A model generated the notes under the pieces. It was not told the origin of the DNA. It did no database searches and saw only the letters and a list, made by a program, of their open reading frames with translations. The position numbers and the translations under genes are program-made. A stretch of DNA of 45,497 nucleotides from Betaproteobacteria bacterium HGW-Betaproteobacteria-4 (GTDB taxonomy: Bacteria; Pseudomonadota; Gammaproteobacteria; Burkholderiales; Rhodocyclaceae), in NCBI GenBank assembly GCA_002840785.1, contig PHCH01000035.1, forward strand, positions 1 through 45,497, read 5' to 3'. Of this stretch, positions 27,219 to 36,326 are shown in pieces (the first letter of the stretch is position 1; each line of letters starts with the position of its first letter).

Positions 27219-29117
27219 GTGGGGTTAAATGAAATCAATGCCGAAGCGGTCGCCGCTGTAGTTGACCGGGTAATCAATCGATATCGACGCGATCCGACCT
27301 GCATGCTGCAGATCCTGCGCGAAGTCCAGGAGGCCTGTGACTGGGTTCCCCCCGAAGCCATCGACCGCATGCAGGCCATGCTCGGCGTGCCGCGCACCAA
27401 GATCGAGGGCGTCGCCGGCTTTTATTCCTTCATTTACACCGAGCCGCGCGGCAGATACCGGGTGTTGTTTTCCGACAACATCACCGACCGCATGCAGGGC
27501 AACCGGGCACTCATGGAGCGCCTGTGCGGCAACCTCTGGGTCGAGCGCGGCAAGGTTTCCGAAGACGGCCTGGTCAGCGTCGGCAAGACGGCCTGTACCG
27601 GCCTGTGCGACCAGGGGCCGGGGATGCTGGTCAATAACTATGCGATTGGCGGCTTGAGCCTGGAGCGCATCGACGAAATCGCCGAACTGATCCGCAACAA
27701 GGTCCCGCTGACCGACTGGCCGGCGGCCTATTTCAAGATCGAAGACAACATCCGGCGCGCCGACATCCTGCTCAATGCCGACTTCAAGCCAGGTGAAGCC
27801 CTGCTCGCCGCCCGGGCGCGGGCGCCCAGCGACGGCCTCAATGCCTCCAACACGCGCTCCTGGCGCGAAGGCCTGCCCAGCGGCATCGGCGGTCCGGGCG
27901 CCACGCTCGATGAAATCAAACGTTCCGGTCTGCGCGGCCGCGGTGGCGCCGGCTTCACCACCGGCCTCAAATGGGAAGCCTGCCGCAATGCGCAACTCAA
28001 GGCCGGCCATCAGCGCATCGTCGTCTGCAATGCCGACGAAGGCGAGCCGGGTACTTTCAAGGATCGCGTCCTGCTCTCAAAGTGTCCCGATCTTGTTTTC
28101 GAGGGCATGACCGTCGCCGCCTACGCCATCGGCGCCACCCGCGGCTTTGTCTACCTGCGCGGCGAGTACCGTTACCTGCTCGACCATCTCAACGCCGTGC
28201 TGGCTAATCGGCGCCGCGAAAATCTGCTGGGCAAGGACATCTGCGGGCTGCCCGGGGCGGATTTCGACATCGAGATCCATGTCGGCGCCGGCGCCTACGT
28301 CTGCGGCGAGGAATCGGCGCTCATCGAGTCGCTCGAAGGCAAGCGCGGCACACCGCGCAACCGGCCGCCATTTCCGGTCACCAACGGCTATCTCGACCAG
28401 CCGACCATCGTCAATAACGTCGAAACCTTCGCCGCCGCGGCGCTCATCGCGCTGAAAGGTGGCGAATGGTATGCCGGCATCGGCACCAAACAGTCGGCCG
28501 GAACCAAGATTCTCTCGGTTTCCGGCGATTGCGCGCGGCCAGGCATCTACGAATATCCGTTCGGCGTCAGCGTCCGCCAGGTGCTTGAGGATTGCGGGGC
28601 GACCGACACGCAGGCCGTGCAGGTCAGCGGGCCGTCGGGCATCTGCGTCGCCGAGAACGAATTCGACCGGGTGATCGGTTTCGAAGATCTCCCGACCGCG
28701 GGGGCTTTCACCATTTTCAACAAGAGCCGCGACATGTTCGAGGTGGCGCGCAACTACGTGCATTTCTTCCAGCACGAAAGCTGCGGTTTCTGCACGCCGT
28801 GCCGGGTCGGCACTTCACTGCTCAAGAACCTCATGGACAAACTGCATTACGGCAGCGGTTCGCCCTACGACTTCGCCGAAATCGAGAAGCTCAACCAGTT
28901 GCTGCAAGCCATGAGCCATTGCGGCCTCGGCCATACCGCCTGCAATCCGGTGCTCGACACCATCGCCAAGTTCCGCCCGGCCTACGACAAGCGGATGATG
29001 CAGCAGGACTTCACGCCGGCCTTCAATCTCGACCGCGAACTGTCGTCGGCCCGGCAGATGACCGGGCGTGACGATGCGGCAGCCCACCTGGCGACGGAAC
29101 ATGGAGGTCAATCATGA
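27219..29117 (+). CDS. hoxF: NAD-reducing/bidirectional [NiFe] hydrogenase, diaphorase subunit HoxF
   Basis: Diaphorase flavoprotein exchanging electrons with NAD(H). The 632-residue protein is a natural NuoE-NuoF fusion. Residues ~1-170 are NuoE-like with [2Fe-2S] cysteines (KTACTGLC). The rest is NuoF-like, with [41 protein letters not shown] and the [4Fe-4S] motif ESCGFCTPCRVGT plus a late Cys in HTAC. The GTG start has an AGGAG 7 nt upstream. It is first in a five-gene operon and overlaps hoxU by 4 nt. Confidence 0.95.
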   Translation: MGLNEINAEAVAAVVDRVINRYRRDPTCMLQILREVQEACDWVPPEAIDRMQAMLGVPRTKIEGVAGFYSFIYTEPRGRYRVLFSDNITDRMQGNRALMERLCGNLWVERGKVSEDGLVSVGKTACTGLCDQGPGMLVNNYAIGGLSLERIDEIAELIRNKVPLTDWPAAYFKIEDNIRRADILLNADFKPGEALLAARARAPSDGLNASNTRSWREGLPSGIGGPGATLDEIKRSGLRGRGGAGFTTGLKWEACRNAQLKAGHQRIVVCNADEGEPGTFKDRVLLSKCPDLVFEGMTVAAYAIGATRGFVYLRGEYRYLLDHLNAVLANRRRENLLGKDICGLPGADFDIEIHVGAGAYVCGEESALIESLEGKRGTPRNRPPFPVTNGYLDQPTIVNNVETFAAAALIALKGGEWYAGIGTKQSAGTKILSVSGDCARPGIYEYPFGVSVRQVLEDCGATDTQAVQVSGPSGICVAENEFDRVIGFEDLPTAGAFTIFNKSRDMFEVARNYVHFFQHESCGFCTPCRVGTSLLKNLMDKLHYGSGSPYDFAEIEKLNQLLQAMSHCGLGHTACNPVLDTIAKFRPAYDKRMMQQDFTPAFNLDRELSSARQMTGRDDAAAHLATEHGGQS

Positions 29118-29821
29118 GCCACACCTTTACGCTCGACGGCAAGGTCGTCCCCTTTGTCGACGGGCAGACCATCATCCAGGCGGCCAGCGCGGCCGGCATT
29201 TTCATCCCGCACCTCTGTTACCACCCGGAATTCAAACCGCATGGCTCGTGCAAGCTGTGCACAGTCAAGGTCAATGGCCGGCACACGGCTTCCTGCACGA
29301 TGCGCGCGGCGCCCGGTATGGTCGTCGAGAGCGAGACTGAGGAAATCAACGCCGAACGCCGGGCGCTGACCCAGATGCTGTTTGTCGAGGGCAACCACTT
29401 CTGCCCGTCGTGCGAAAAGAGCGGCAACTGCCAGTTGCAGGCCACGGCCTACCACCTCGGCATGATGTCGGCGCACTACGACCATTTCTTCCCGAATCGT
29501 GCGGTCGACGCCTCGCATCCCGACTTTTTGCTCGATTTCAACCGCTGCATCCTCTGCTCGCTGTGTGTGCGGGCCAGCCGCGATGTCGATGGCAAGAACG
29601 TCTTTGCGCTCTCGGGGCGCGGCATCAAGACGCACCTGATCGTCAATGCCAAATCCGGCCAGTTGGCCGACACCGACTTCACGCTGGACGACAAGGCGGC
29701 GCAAGTCTGCCCGGTCGGCGTCATTCTCAAGAAACGCCAGGGCTTCGCCGTGCCGATTGGCGAGCGCAAGTACGACAAGGCGCCGATTTCCGAAACCGCC
29801 GAAACGACGGAGGGCCGCTGA
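29114..29821 (+). CDS. hoxU: Hydrogenase diaphorase iron-sulfur subunit HoxU
   Basis: Electron-transfer subunit related to the NuoG N-terminus. The 235-residue protein has a [2Fe-2S] domain (HLCYHPEFKPHGSCKLC, later SCTM), the His/Cys cluster HFCPSCEKSGNCQLQ and the [4Fe-4S] pattern CILCSLC with a distal CPVG. The start overlaps the hoxF stop (ATGA), and hoxY begins 1 nt after its stop. The length matches known HoxU. Confidence 0.95.
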   Translation: MSHTFTLDGKVVPFVDGQTIIQAASAAGIFIPHLCYHPEFKPHGSCKLCTVKVNGRHTASCTMRAAPGMVVESETEEINAERRALTQMLFVEGNHFCPSCEKSGNCQLQATAYHLGMMSAHYDHFFPNRAVDASHPDFLLDFNRCILCSLCVRASRDVDGKNVFALSGRGIKTHLIVNAKSGQLADTDFTLDDKAAQVCPVGVILKKRQGFAVPIGERKYDKAPISETAETTEGR

Positions 29822-29822
29822 G

Positions 29823-30371
29823 ATGACCGCCAAGAAAAAGCTTAAGGTCGCCACCACTTCGCTGGCCGGCTGTTTCGGCTGCCACATGTCCTTTCTCGAC
29901 ATCGACGAGCGGCTGTTCACGCTGCTCGAACACATCGAATTCGACCGTTCGCCGCTGACCGACATCAAGACCTGCAGCCCGGACTGCGATATCGGCATCA
30001 TCGAGGGTGGCCTGTGCAATGCCGAGAATGTCCACGTCCTGCGCGAGTTCCGCAAGAACTGCAAGATCCTCATCGCCATGGGCGCCTGCGCCATCAACGG
30101 CGGCCTGCCGGCCCAGCGCAACCACCTACCGCTGACAACCATCCTCGAAGAGGTGTATCACACCAGCCCTGGGCTGAAAAACGGCATGATCCCGAACGAT
30201 CCGGAACTGCCGTTGCCGCTCAACCAGGTGCACCCGATCCATGAGGTGGTCAAGATTGATTACTTCATGCCGGGCTGTCCGCCTTCGGCTGACGCGATCT
30301 GGAAGGTGCTGACCGATCTGTTGGCTGGTAAAGAACCTGAGTTAGGCCACGGCCTGATGCACTACGATTAA
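29823..30371 (+). CDS. hoxY: [NiFe] hydrogenase small subunit HoxY
   Basis: Carries the proximal [4Fe-4S] cluster beside the nickel site. The 182-residue cytoplasmic protein lacks a Tat signal, as expected for a soluble enzyme. It has Cys17 and Cys20 (AGCFGCHMS), GACAINGG and MPGCPPSADAIW as cluster ligand regions. The start at 29823 is chosen over a longer in-frame extension into hoxU because it follows the hoxU stop directly and matches the family N-terminus. Confidence 0.95.
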   Translation: MTAKKKLKVATTSLAGCFGCHMSFLDIDERLFTLLEHIEFDRSPLTDIKTCSPDCDIGIIEGGLCNAENVHVLREFRKNCKILIAMGACAINGGLPAQRNHLPLTTILEEVYHTSPGLKNGMIPNDPELPLPLNQVHPIHEVVKIDYFMPGCPPSADAIWKVLTDLLAGKEPELGHGLMHYD

Positions 30372-30383
30372 TCGAGGTAGAAA

Positions 30384-31847
30384 ATGACCTACCAACTAGA
30401 AACTGCCGCCCACCCCGAAACCCTGCGCCGCGTGGCGATCGACCCCGTTTCCCGGGTCGAGGGCCACGGCAAGGTGACCATCCTGCTCGACGACCAGAAC
30501 AAGGTGCATCAGGTGCGTCTGCACATCGTCGAGTTTCGTGGCTTTGAAAAATTCATCCAGGGCCGGCCGTACTGGGAAGTCCCGGTCATGGTCCAGCGCC
30601 TGTGCGGCATCTGCCCGGTGTCGCACCATCTGGCCGCTTCCAAGGCGCTCGATGTCATCGTCGGCGCCAGGAAACTCACGGCAACGGCCGAGAAGATGCG
30701 CCGGCTCATGCATTACGGCCAGATGCTGCAATCGCATGCGCTGCATTTCTTCCACCTCTGTTCGCCCGACCTGCTCTTCGGCTTCGACAGCGACGTGACC
30801 AAGCGCAACATCGTCGGCGTCGCCATGGCGCATCCGGAAACGGCCAAGCGCGGCGTGTTGCTGCGTCGGTTCGGGCAGGAAGTCATCCGCGTCACGGCCG
30901 GCAAGCGCGTCCACGGCACAGGCGCTATTCCGGGCGGCGTCAACAAGGCATTGACCATTGCCGAGCGCGATGAACTGCTCAAGGACATCTATCACATTGT
31001 CCAGTGGTCGCGCGATGCGGTGCAACTGATCCAGAAGGTGCACACGCAGGATCCCGGGTTGTACAACAGCTTCGGCATTTTCCGCTCGAATTTCATGTCC
31101 ATCGTCGGCAACAACGGCGATCTCGACTTCTATCACGGCACGCTGCGCGCCCGCGACGACAACGGCAAGATCATCTTCGACCACGTCGATTACCAGCAAT
31201 ACAACCAGTACATCGAGGAAGAAGTGCGGCCGTGGAGCTACATGAAATTCCCGTACTTCAAGTCCATCGGCAAGGAACACGGCTGGTACAAGGTCGGCCC
31301 GCTGGCCCGCGTGCAGAACTGCTGCCAGATCTCGACGCCCTTCGCCGAACACGAGCGCAAGGAATTTGTCGATTACGCCGGCGGCTCGCCGATGCATGCG
31401 CCGCTCGCCTATCACTGGACACGGATGATCGAGATGCTGCACGCCGCCGAGGTGATCAAGGAATTGCTCCACGACGACGATCTGCTCGGCAGCGACCTGA
31501 TGGTCCAGGGCGAGCGCCAGTCGGAAGGCGTCGGCGTCATCGAGGCACCGCGCGGCACGCTGTTCCACCACTACCGCGTCGATGAAAACGACCTCGTCAC
31601 CATGGCCAACCTCATCGTGTCGACGACCAACAACAACCAGGCCATGAACGAAGCCATCCGCCACGTCGCCCGGCGCTACCTGCACGGCCACGAAGTGACC
31701 GAGGGCCTGCTCAACCACATCGAAGTCGCCATCCGCGCCTTCGACCCCTGCCTGTCCTGCGCCACGCACGCGCTCGGCAAGATGCCGCTGGAAGTCGAGC
31801 TGGTCGATCCGGAAGGGCGCATCGTCCATTCGCTGAGCCGTTCGTGA
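30384..31847 (+). CDS. hoxH: [NiFe] hydrogenase large subunit HoxH
   Basis: Holds the Ni-Fe active site of the NAD-linked hydrogenase. The 487-residue protein has the N-terminal ligand motif [11 protein letters not shown] (Cys74, Cys77) and the C-terminal motif DPCLSCATH (Cys456, Cys459). About 24 residues beyond His462 are expected to be removed by the HoxW protease after nickel insertion. RVEGHGKVT near the N-terminus is also conserved. All four nickel-ligand cysteines are present, so catalysis is predicted intact. Confidence 0.96.
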   Translation: MTYQLETAAHPETLRRVAIDPVSRVEGHGKVTILLDDQNKVHQVRLHIVEFRGFEKFIQGRPYWEVPVMVQRLCGICPVSHHLAASKALDVIVGARKLTATAEKMRRLMHYGQMLQSHALHFFHLCSPDLLFGFDSDVTKRNIVGVAMAHPETAKRGVLLRRFGQEVIRVTAGKRVHGTGAIPGGVNKALTIAERDELLKDIYHIVQWSRDAVQLIQKVHTQDPGLYNSFGIFRSNFMSIVGNNGDLDFYHGTLRARDDNGKIIFDHVDYQQYNQYIEEEVRPWSYMKFPYFKSIGKEHGWYKVGPLARVQNCCQISTPFAEHERKEFVDYAGGSPMHAPLAYHWTRMIEMLHAAEVIKELLHDDDLLGSDLMVQGERQSEGVGVIEAPRGTLFHHYRVDENDLVTMANLIVSTTNNNQAMNEAIRHVARRYLHGHEVTEGLLNHIEVAIRAFDPCLSCATHALGKMPLEVELVDPEGRIVHSLSRS

Positions 31848-32344
31848 GCGCACCCGTCGTCATCTTCGCCGTCGGCAACCCAAGCCGCGGCGACGACGCC
31901 CTCGGCCCGGAATGCTACGGTCAACTGGAAAAATGGCTCAAAAATGAAATGCTGGCCGAGCAGTTCGAACTGATCGAGGACTTCCAGCTCCAGATCGAAC
32001 ACGCCCTCGACCTGCAAGGCCGGCAACTCGCCCTGTTCATCGACGCCGGCGCCAACACCCCGGGGCCATACACCTTCCAGCGCATCGCCCCGGCCAGCGG
32101 CGCCGCTTATACGACGCACGAACTGCCGCCCGAAGCGGTCCTCCAGGTTTATGTCCAGACCGAAGGCCAGGAACCGCCACCGGCCTTTGTGCTGTGCATA
32201 CGCGGCGAGACTTTCGAGCTGGGCGAAGGGCTGTCGGCTGCGGCAAACCGCCATCTTGAAGCGGCCTTCGGCCTGCTCAACAGCCTCTGCCGGCAACCCT
32301 CGCTGGCTGCCTGGGAACGGGCGGCGACACCCGTCAGCGCCTGA
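31844..32344 (+). CDS. hoxW: Hydrogenase maturation protease HoxW
   Basis: Endopeptidase that trims the HoxH C-terminus. The 166-residue protein has the family start FAVGNPSRGDDALGPE (conserved Asp for nickel sensing) and LFIDAGAN further on. GTG start overlaps the hoxH stop (GTGA). Residues CYGQLEKWLKNEM are encoded by a copy of the dispersed repeat (31914-31950), so this stretch may be repeat-derived; the surrounding protein aligns normally with what is known of the family. No hyp accessory genes or hoxI are seen next to it. Confidence 0.88.
   Translation: MSAPVVIFAVGNPSRGDDALGPECYGQLEKWLKNEMLAEQFELIEDFQLQIEHALDLQGRQLALFIDAGANTPGPYTFQRIAPASGAAYTTHELPPEAVLQVYVQTEGQEPPPAFVLCIRGETFELGEGLSAAANRHLEAAFGLLNSLCRQPSLAAWERAATPVSA
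31914..31951 (+). repeat. Dispersed 38-bp repeat, copy C (forward, inside hoxW)
   Basis: Reads GCTACGGTCAACTGG, AAAAA, T, GGCTCAAAA, ATGAAATG. About 80% like the intergenic copies, in frame as Tyr-Gly-Gln-Leu-Glu-Lys within HoxW. Confidence 0.65.
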
Positions 32345-32431
32345 AAGCAAGGCTGCCGACCAGGTTGGTTTTGCGATGACGCCCGGCCTGGCGTTATGCT
32401 GGCATTTCCAAGCCCCGCTTCAATCGCCGCC

Positions 32432-33127
32432 ATGAAGTTCTCCCGCCTCTTCCTGAACCGCCTGCAGAATCAACCGGTCGTTACCGATACGGTTGTCGTC
32501 ATCGATGTGCTGCGCTCGTTCACCTCGGCGGCAGTGATGCTGGCCCGGGGGGCGCGGGCGATTTATCCGGTCGAGCGCATCGCGGCGGCCACGGCCCTGC
32601 TGGCAGATATGACGCAGCCGCTTTCGGTGGGTGCCGTCGGCGGCGGCGATCCGGTGCCCGGCTTCGATTTCGGCAATTCCCCGTCACAACTGATGCAGGC
32701 CGATCTGGCCGGCCGCCAGGTGGTGATGACCACGGCGGCCGGTGTGCGCGGCCTGCAGCGGTTTCGCCAGGCGCGCCGGCTCTACGCTGCCAGTCTGGTC
32801 TGCGCCCGGGCAACGGCCGAGGTGATCCGTGCGACGGGGGCCGATGAGGTCTGCTTCGTCATCACCGGCGAATGGGTGGACCGCGACGGCGACGAGGACA
32901 TGGCCTGCGCCGACTACATCGAAGCGCTGTTGCGCGGTGAGGCAGTCAGTCCGCAAGCCTTCGTCCAGCGCGTCCGGGACTCCGATTTCGGCCAGCGCTT
33001 TACGGCCGGCACCTGGCCCAACCTGCCTCGGGCCGATCTCGATCTGGCCGCCCGGGCCGATATTTTCGACTTTGCCATGCCGGTGCGGCGCGAAGGATCA
33101 TTGCTGGTCATTCGTCGTGCGCTCTGA
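32432..33127 (+). CDS. ComB-like 2-phosphosulfolactate phosphatase family protein
   Basis: The family name comes from archaeal coenzyme M synthesis, where ComB dephosphorylates 2-phosphosulfolactate. Bacterial homologues may act on other acids. The 231-residue protein has VVIDVLRSFTSAAVMLARGA (N-terminal), GFDFGNSPSQL and VMTTAAGVRGL, then DEDMACADYIEALL near the acidic metal region. The start at 32432 (MKFSRLFL) follows the family; a longer frame from 32396 is open. It is 87 nt after hoxW and convergent with the GGDEF gene. The role here is unknown. Confidence 0.75.
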   Translation: MKFSRLFLNRLQNQPVVTDTVVVIDVLRSFTSAAVMLARGARAIYPVERIAAATALLADMTQPLSVGAVGGGDPVPGFDFGNSPSQLMQADLAGRQVVMTTAAGVRGLQRFRQARRLYAASLVCARATAEVIRATGADEVCFVITGEWVDRDGDEDMACADYIEALLRGEAVSPQAFVQRVRDSDFGQRFTAGTWPNLPRADLDLAARADIFDFAMPVRREGSLLVIRRAL

Positions 33128-33151
33128 GATCCGGGGCTGGCAGAAAACCGG

Positions 33152-34204
33152 TCAGGCGCCTAGTTTGCCAGCGTCGGGCTGGTTGGCGGGGGCGATCAGA
33201 ACGCGGTTGCGGCCGGCATTCTTGGCTGAGTAAAGCGCCGCATCGGCCCGCGCAAACCAGGCTTCGACAGCTTCACCAGGGCCGAGCAGGGCGCCGCCGA
33301 TGGAGGTGGTGACCGCTTTGCCATCCGGGGTATGAATCTGCTGTTCAGTGACGGAACGAAGGTGCTCGGCCATCGACCGCAGGCTCTCTTCTGCAATTTT
33401 CTGGACAAGAATGACGAATTCTTCGCCACCGTAGCGGAACAGACGATCGTCCTTGCGGATATGTTGTTCGAGCAAGCGGGCGAAATCGATGAGAACGAGG
33501 TCGCCCGCTGCATGCCCATGCTGGTCGTTGATGTTCTTGAAGAGATCGAGGTCGAGCACGAGAATCCCGTAACTTCGCTGTTCCCGGACGATGGTTTTGC
33601 GGGCCCGCTCCAGTTCGTCGAGCAGCGAGCGCCGGTTGAATACCCCGGTCAGCGCATCCTTGGTGGCCAGGGTTTCCAGTTGGGTGCGCTGCATAGCCGT
33701 GCGATAGGCGAAAGCGTAGGTAAGCAGGGCGCTGACGAGTGCCGTGACGAAGAAGGAGGCGGCATCGGTCAGCGAAGCGGCAAAGCCGCCGCCGACGAGC
33801 ACGGTGGTCAGGCTGAGCAAGGCGATGACCAGGGCCCGGCGCCGATCAACCAGAAAAAAGTTGGCGACGACCGCCGGATAGAACCAATAAACCCCGGGGG
33901 CGCCCAGAATGTAGACGGCGCAGGTCGCCGTGACACCGATGAAATAGGCCAGGAAAATGCTCGGGCCGTGTGCATCGCCGGTCAGCCAGGCGCGCAGCAT
34001 GCTGCCCAGAATCCCGCATTGAACGAGCAGGTCGATTGCCAAGCCGCCCCACTGGGCATTGAGGCCACGCAGCACCGTGAAAGGTGTGATTCCGACCACG
34101 ACGATGGTGCCGAGAAAAGTAACGATGGCCAACTGAAAGTCGTTGGCGAGCCGGTACCTTATCGTTCTCAGGTTGATCGCCGCGCTGGATTCAATGGACT
34201 TCAA
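33152..34204 (-). CDS. Membrane diguanylate cyclase (GGDEF domain)
   Basis: Makes cyclic di-GMP from GTP. The 350-residue protein has about five hydrophobic segments in residues ~22-170 forming a membrane sensor region. A GGDEF domain follows, with DLDLFKNINDQHGH (substrate/metal site), RYGGEEF at residues 257-263 (active variant GGEEF) and the inhibitory-site motif Arg250-x-x-Asp253 exactly five residues before it. A working, product-inhibited cyclase is predicted. Convergent with the ComB-like gene. Confidence 0.92.
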   Translation of the reverse strand: MKSIESSAAINLRTIRYRLANDFQLAIVTFLGTIVVVGITPFTVLRGLNAQWGGLAIDLLVQCGILGSMLRAWLTGDAHGPSIFLAYFIGVTATCAVYILGAPGVYWFYPAVVANFFLVDRRRALVIALLSLTTVLVGGGFAASLTDAASFFVTALVSALLTYAFAYRTAMQRTQLETLATKDALTGVFNRRSLLDELERARKTIVREQRSYGILVLDLDLFKNINDQHGHAAGDLVLIDFARLLEQHIRKDDRLFRYGGEEFVILVQKIAEESLRSMAEHLRSVTEQQIHTPDGKAVTTSIGGALLGPGEAVEAWFARADAALYSAKNAGRNRVLIAPANQPDAGKLGA

Positions 34205-34290
34205 TGTTCGTCGGTGAAGAGTCGAGTGGGAAGCGGATTTCTGTTTTGAATCCTGGGCCTGTACGTCATGGCCTGGGGGGCAACGGTTCG

Positions 34291-34333
34291 ATATGGCGGG
34301 GATCCATATCCGGCGCCCGGATGACCGGGCGCG
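34291..34333 (-). repeat. Two adjacent hairpins after the universal stress gene
   Basis: GATATGG/CCATATC arms (34291-34297 / 34305-34311) and a perfect 8-bp stem GCGCCCGG/CCGGGCGC with loop ATGA (34314-34321 / 34326-34333). They lie 10 nt past the minus-strand usp stop, but no T-run follows, so terminator function is only possible. Confidence 0.5.
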
Positions 34334-34342
34334 GGGCTGGCT

Positions 34343-34786
34343 TCAGCGATAAACCAGTACCGGCACCTTGGAGTGGGTCAATACCTTGTTGGTCTCGCTG
34401 CCGAGCAGGAAGCCGCTGATGCCGCGGCGACCATGGGAGGCCATGAAAATGAGGTCGCAACCGGATTTCTCGGCGGCTTCGATGATCGCTTCGTAGGGGA
34501 TGTCGCTGGTGGCGGCGGCCGTGCTGCACTGGACGCCGGCGTCGGCGCACATTTTCTCGACTTCGCCGAGGTATTCGCGGGCTTGCTGGTCGGCCAGCTC
34601 GGCGAATTTTTCGGGGGTCGTCGGGTCGATCAGAGCCCCTTCGCCGAAGTAGGCGATGGGATATTCCGGCTTGGCGAAAAACACCGTGATCCGGGCGCCG
34701 GCTTCCTTGGCGAAGGAGACGGCACGTTGTGCCGTAGCGCGGGAGAGTTCGGAACCGTCGGTCGGGACGAAGATATGCTGGAACAT
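34343..34786 (-). CDS. Universal stress protein (UspA family)
   Basis: Small cytoplasmic nucleotide-binding stress protein. The 147-residue protein starts MFQHIFVPTDGSELS and ends with the phosphate-binding run MASHGRRGISGFLLGSETN followed by SKVPVLVYR, typical of ATP-binding Usp proteins. Start ATG 34786 is fixed by an AGGAGGTT ribosome-binding site 5 nt upstream; an ATG 30 nt earlier is in frame but lacks one. It is divergent from the beta-CASP gene. Confidence 0.93.
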   Translation of the reverse strand: MFQHIFVPTDGSELSRATAQRAVSFAKEAGARITVFFAKPEYPIAYFGEGALIDPTTPEKFAELADQQAREYLGEVEKMCADAGVQCSTAAATSDIPYEAIIEAAEKSGCDLIFMASHGRRGISGFLLGSETNKVLTHSKVPVLVYR

Positions 34787-34869
34787 GCGTAACCTCCTGA
34801 AATGGTCTGCTGGCATTGTATTTCGCCTTGTTGAGGTTCATGCTACGCCAAGTCGGGAGGATTGAAAAC

Positions 34870-36282
34870 ATGCGTCTCGGGTTTCTCGGAGCGGCCGGTG
34901 AAGTGACCGGTTCCTGTACCTTGGTGGAGGCCGGCGGTGTCCGTTTCCTGGTCGATTGCGGCATGTTCCAGGGCGGCCCCGAAGCGCGACAAAAGAACCA
35001 GAAAGCGCTCAGTTTCGGCTTCGATGTCCGGCAGATCGATTTCGTTCTGCTCACGCATGCCCACATCGATCATTCCGGGCTGTTGCCGCGGCTTTCCATG
35101 CTCGGTTATCGCGGCCCGGTCTATGCCACGCCGGCGACCATCGCCCTGCTTGAAGTGCTCTTGCCGGACAGCGCCCACATCCAGGAAAAAGAGGCCGAGT
35201 GGCAATTGCGCCATCGGCGGCGTGGCGGCAAGGCGGAGCGGGGCATTCAGGCGCCCCTGTATTCCGTCGCGCAGGCGCTGGCCTCGCTCAAGCTGCTGCG
35301 CCCCGTTTCCTACGGTCAACCGGAAAAAACGGCCGAAAACGTCAGCGTCATTTTCCGCGATGCCGGCCATATTCTCGGCTCGGCCTCGCTCGAGGTGACC
35401 GTCGGTGGCGAAGGCAAGCCCCGCCGGCTGGTCTTTTCCGGCGATCTCGGCATGCCTGGCCGGCCGATGCTGTGCGACCCGGCGCCGTCGCCCGCCGAAG
35501 CCGACGTGCTACTCATCGAATCGACCTACGGCGACCGCCTGCACCGTTCGCTGCCGGAAACCGAAGATGAGCTCGTCGCCGCCTTCGAGCGTACCCGGGC
35601 GGCCAAGGGCAACCTGATCATCCCGGCTTTCGCCGTCGGGCGGACGCAGGAAATCGTCTACATGCTGGCCGACCTCGTGCGCCGCAAACGCCTGTCGCCG
35701 CTCAAGGTTTACGTCGATTCGCCGATGGCCAACGCGGCAACGCGCATCACCCTGGCCAACCAGCATTTGCTCGACCCGCAAACCCGCGAGCTGATCGCCT
35801 GGCTGAAAGCGCATCCCAAGCAGATGAGCCTGGAACTGGTCGCCGATGTCGAGCGCTCTATCCAGCTCAACGACATCCGCAGCGGCGCCGTGATCGTCTC
35901 GGCCAGCGGCATGTGCGAGGCCGGGCGGATCAAGTACCACCTGCGCGAAAACCTGCCGCGCAGCGAGTGCAGCGTGCTGATCGCCGGCTTCCAGGCGGCT
36001 GGCACGCTCGGTCGCCGTCTCGTCGATGGTGCCAGGCTGGTCCGCATCTTTGGCCAGACCGTACCGGTCCGGGCGCGTATCTACACCGTTGGCGGGCTGT
36101 CGGCGCATGCCGATCAGGCCGCCTTGCTCAAGTGGCTGGGCGGTTTTCACCAAGCGCCGGCCAATACCTTCGTCGTGCACGGCGAAGCCGGCGCCTCGGC
36201 CAATTTCAAACGCGCCATCGAAACCACGCTCGGTTGGTCGAATGTCCGCTTGCCGCACCCCGGCGAGTTCATAACGGCGTAA
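34870..36282 (+). CDS. Metallo-beta-lactamase/beta-CASP RNA nuclease-like protein
   Basis: Predicted zinc-dependent exo/endoribonuclease of the CPSF-73/YsH1 type. The 470-residue protein has the metal motif HAHIDH (residues 63-68), GDLGMPG, DVLLIESTYGDR, a beta-CASP insert (IPAFAVGRTQE, VYVDSPMA) and a C-terminal RMMBL-type stretch (VSASGMCEAGRIKYH, GGLSAHADQ). The start is ATG 34870, with GGGAGG 9 nt upstream. Residues ~148-161 (SYGQPEKTAENVSV) are encoded by a dispersed repeat copy, seemingly in a surface loop. Confidence 0.88.
   Translation: MRLGFLGAAGEVTGSCTLVEAGGVRFLVDCGMFQGGPEARQKNQKALSFGFDVRQIDFVLLTHAHIDHSGLLPRLSMLGYRGPVYATPATIALLEVLLPDSAHIQEKEAEWQLRHRRRGGKAERGIQAPLYSVAQALASLKLLRPVSYGQPEKTAENVSVIFRDAGHILGSASLEVTVGGEGKPRRLVFSGDLGMPGRPMLCDPAPSPAEADVLLIESTYGDRLHRSLPETEDELVAAFERTRAAKGNLIIPAFAVGRTQEIVYMLADLVRRKRLSPLKVYVDSPMANAATRITLANQHLLDPQTRELIAWLKAHPKQMSLELVADVERSIQLNDIRSGAVIVSASGMCEAGRIKYHLRENLPRSECSVLIAGFQAAGTLGRRLVDGARLVRIFGQTVPVRARIYTVGGLSAHADQAALLKWLGGFHQAPANTFVVHGEAGASANFKRAIETTLGWSNVRLPHPGEFITA
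35309..35340 (+). repeat. Dispersed 38-bp repeat, copy D (forward, inside the beta-CASP gene)
   Basis: Reads CCTACGGTCAACCGG, AAAAAA, C, GGCCGAAAAC. The first 29 bases match copy A except one position. In frame it encodes Tyr-Gly-Gln-Pro-Glu-Lys, the same peptide register as copy C. Confidence 0.75.
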
Positions 36283-36326
36283 CATCAATTCGTTGTATTC
36301 ACACTGAATCAGTAAGAGGTAACCCC

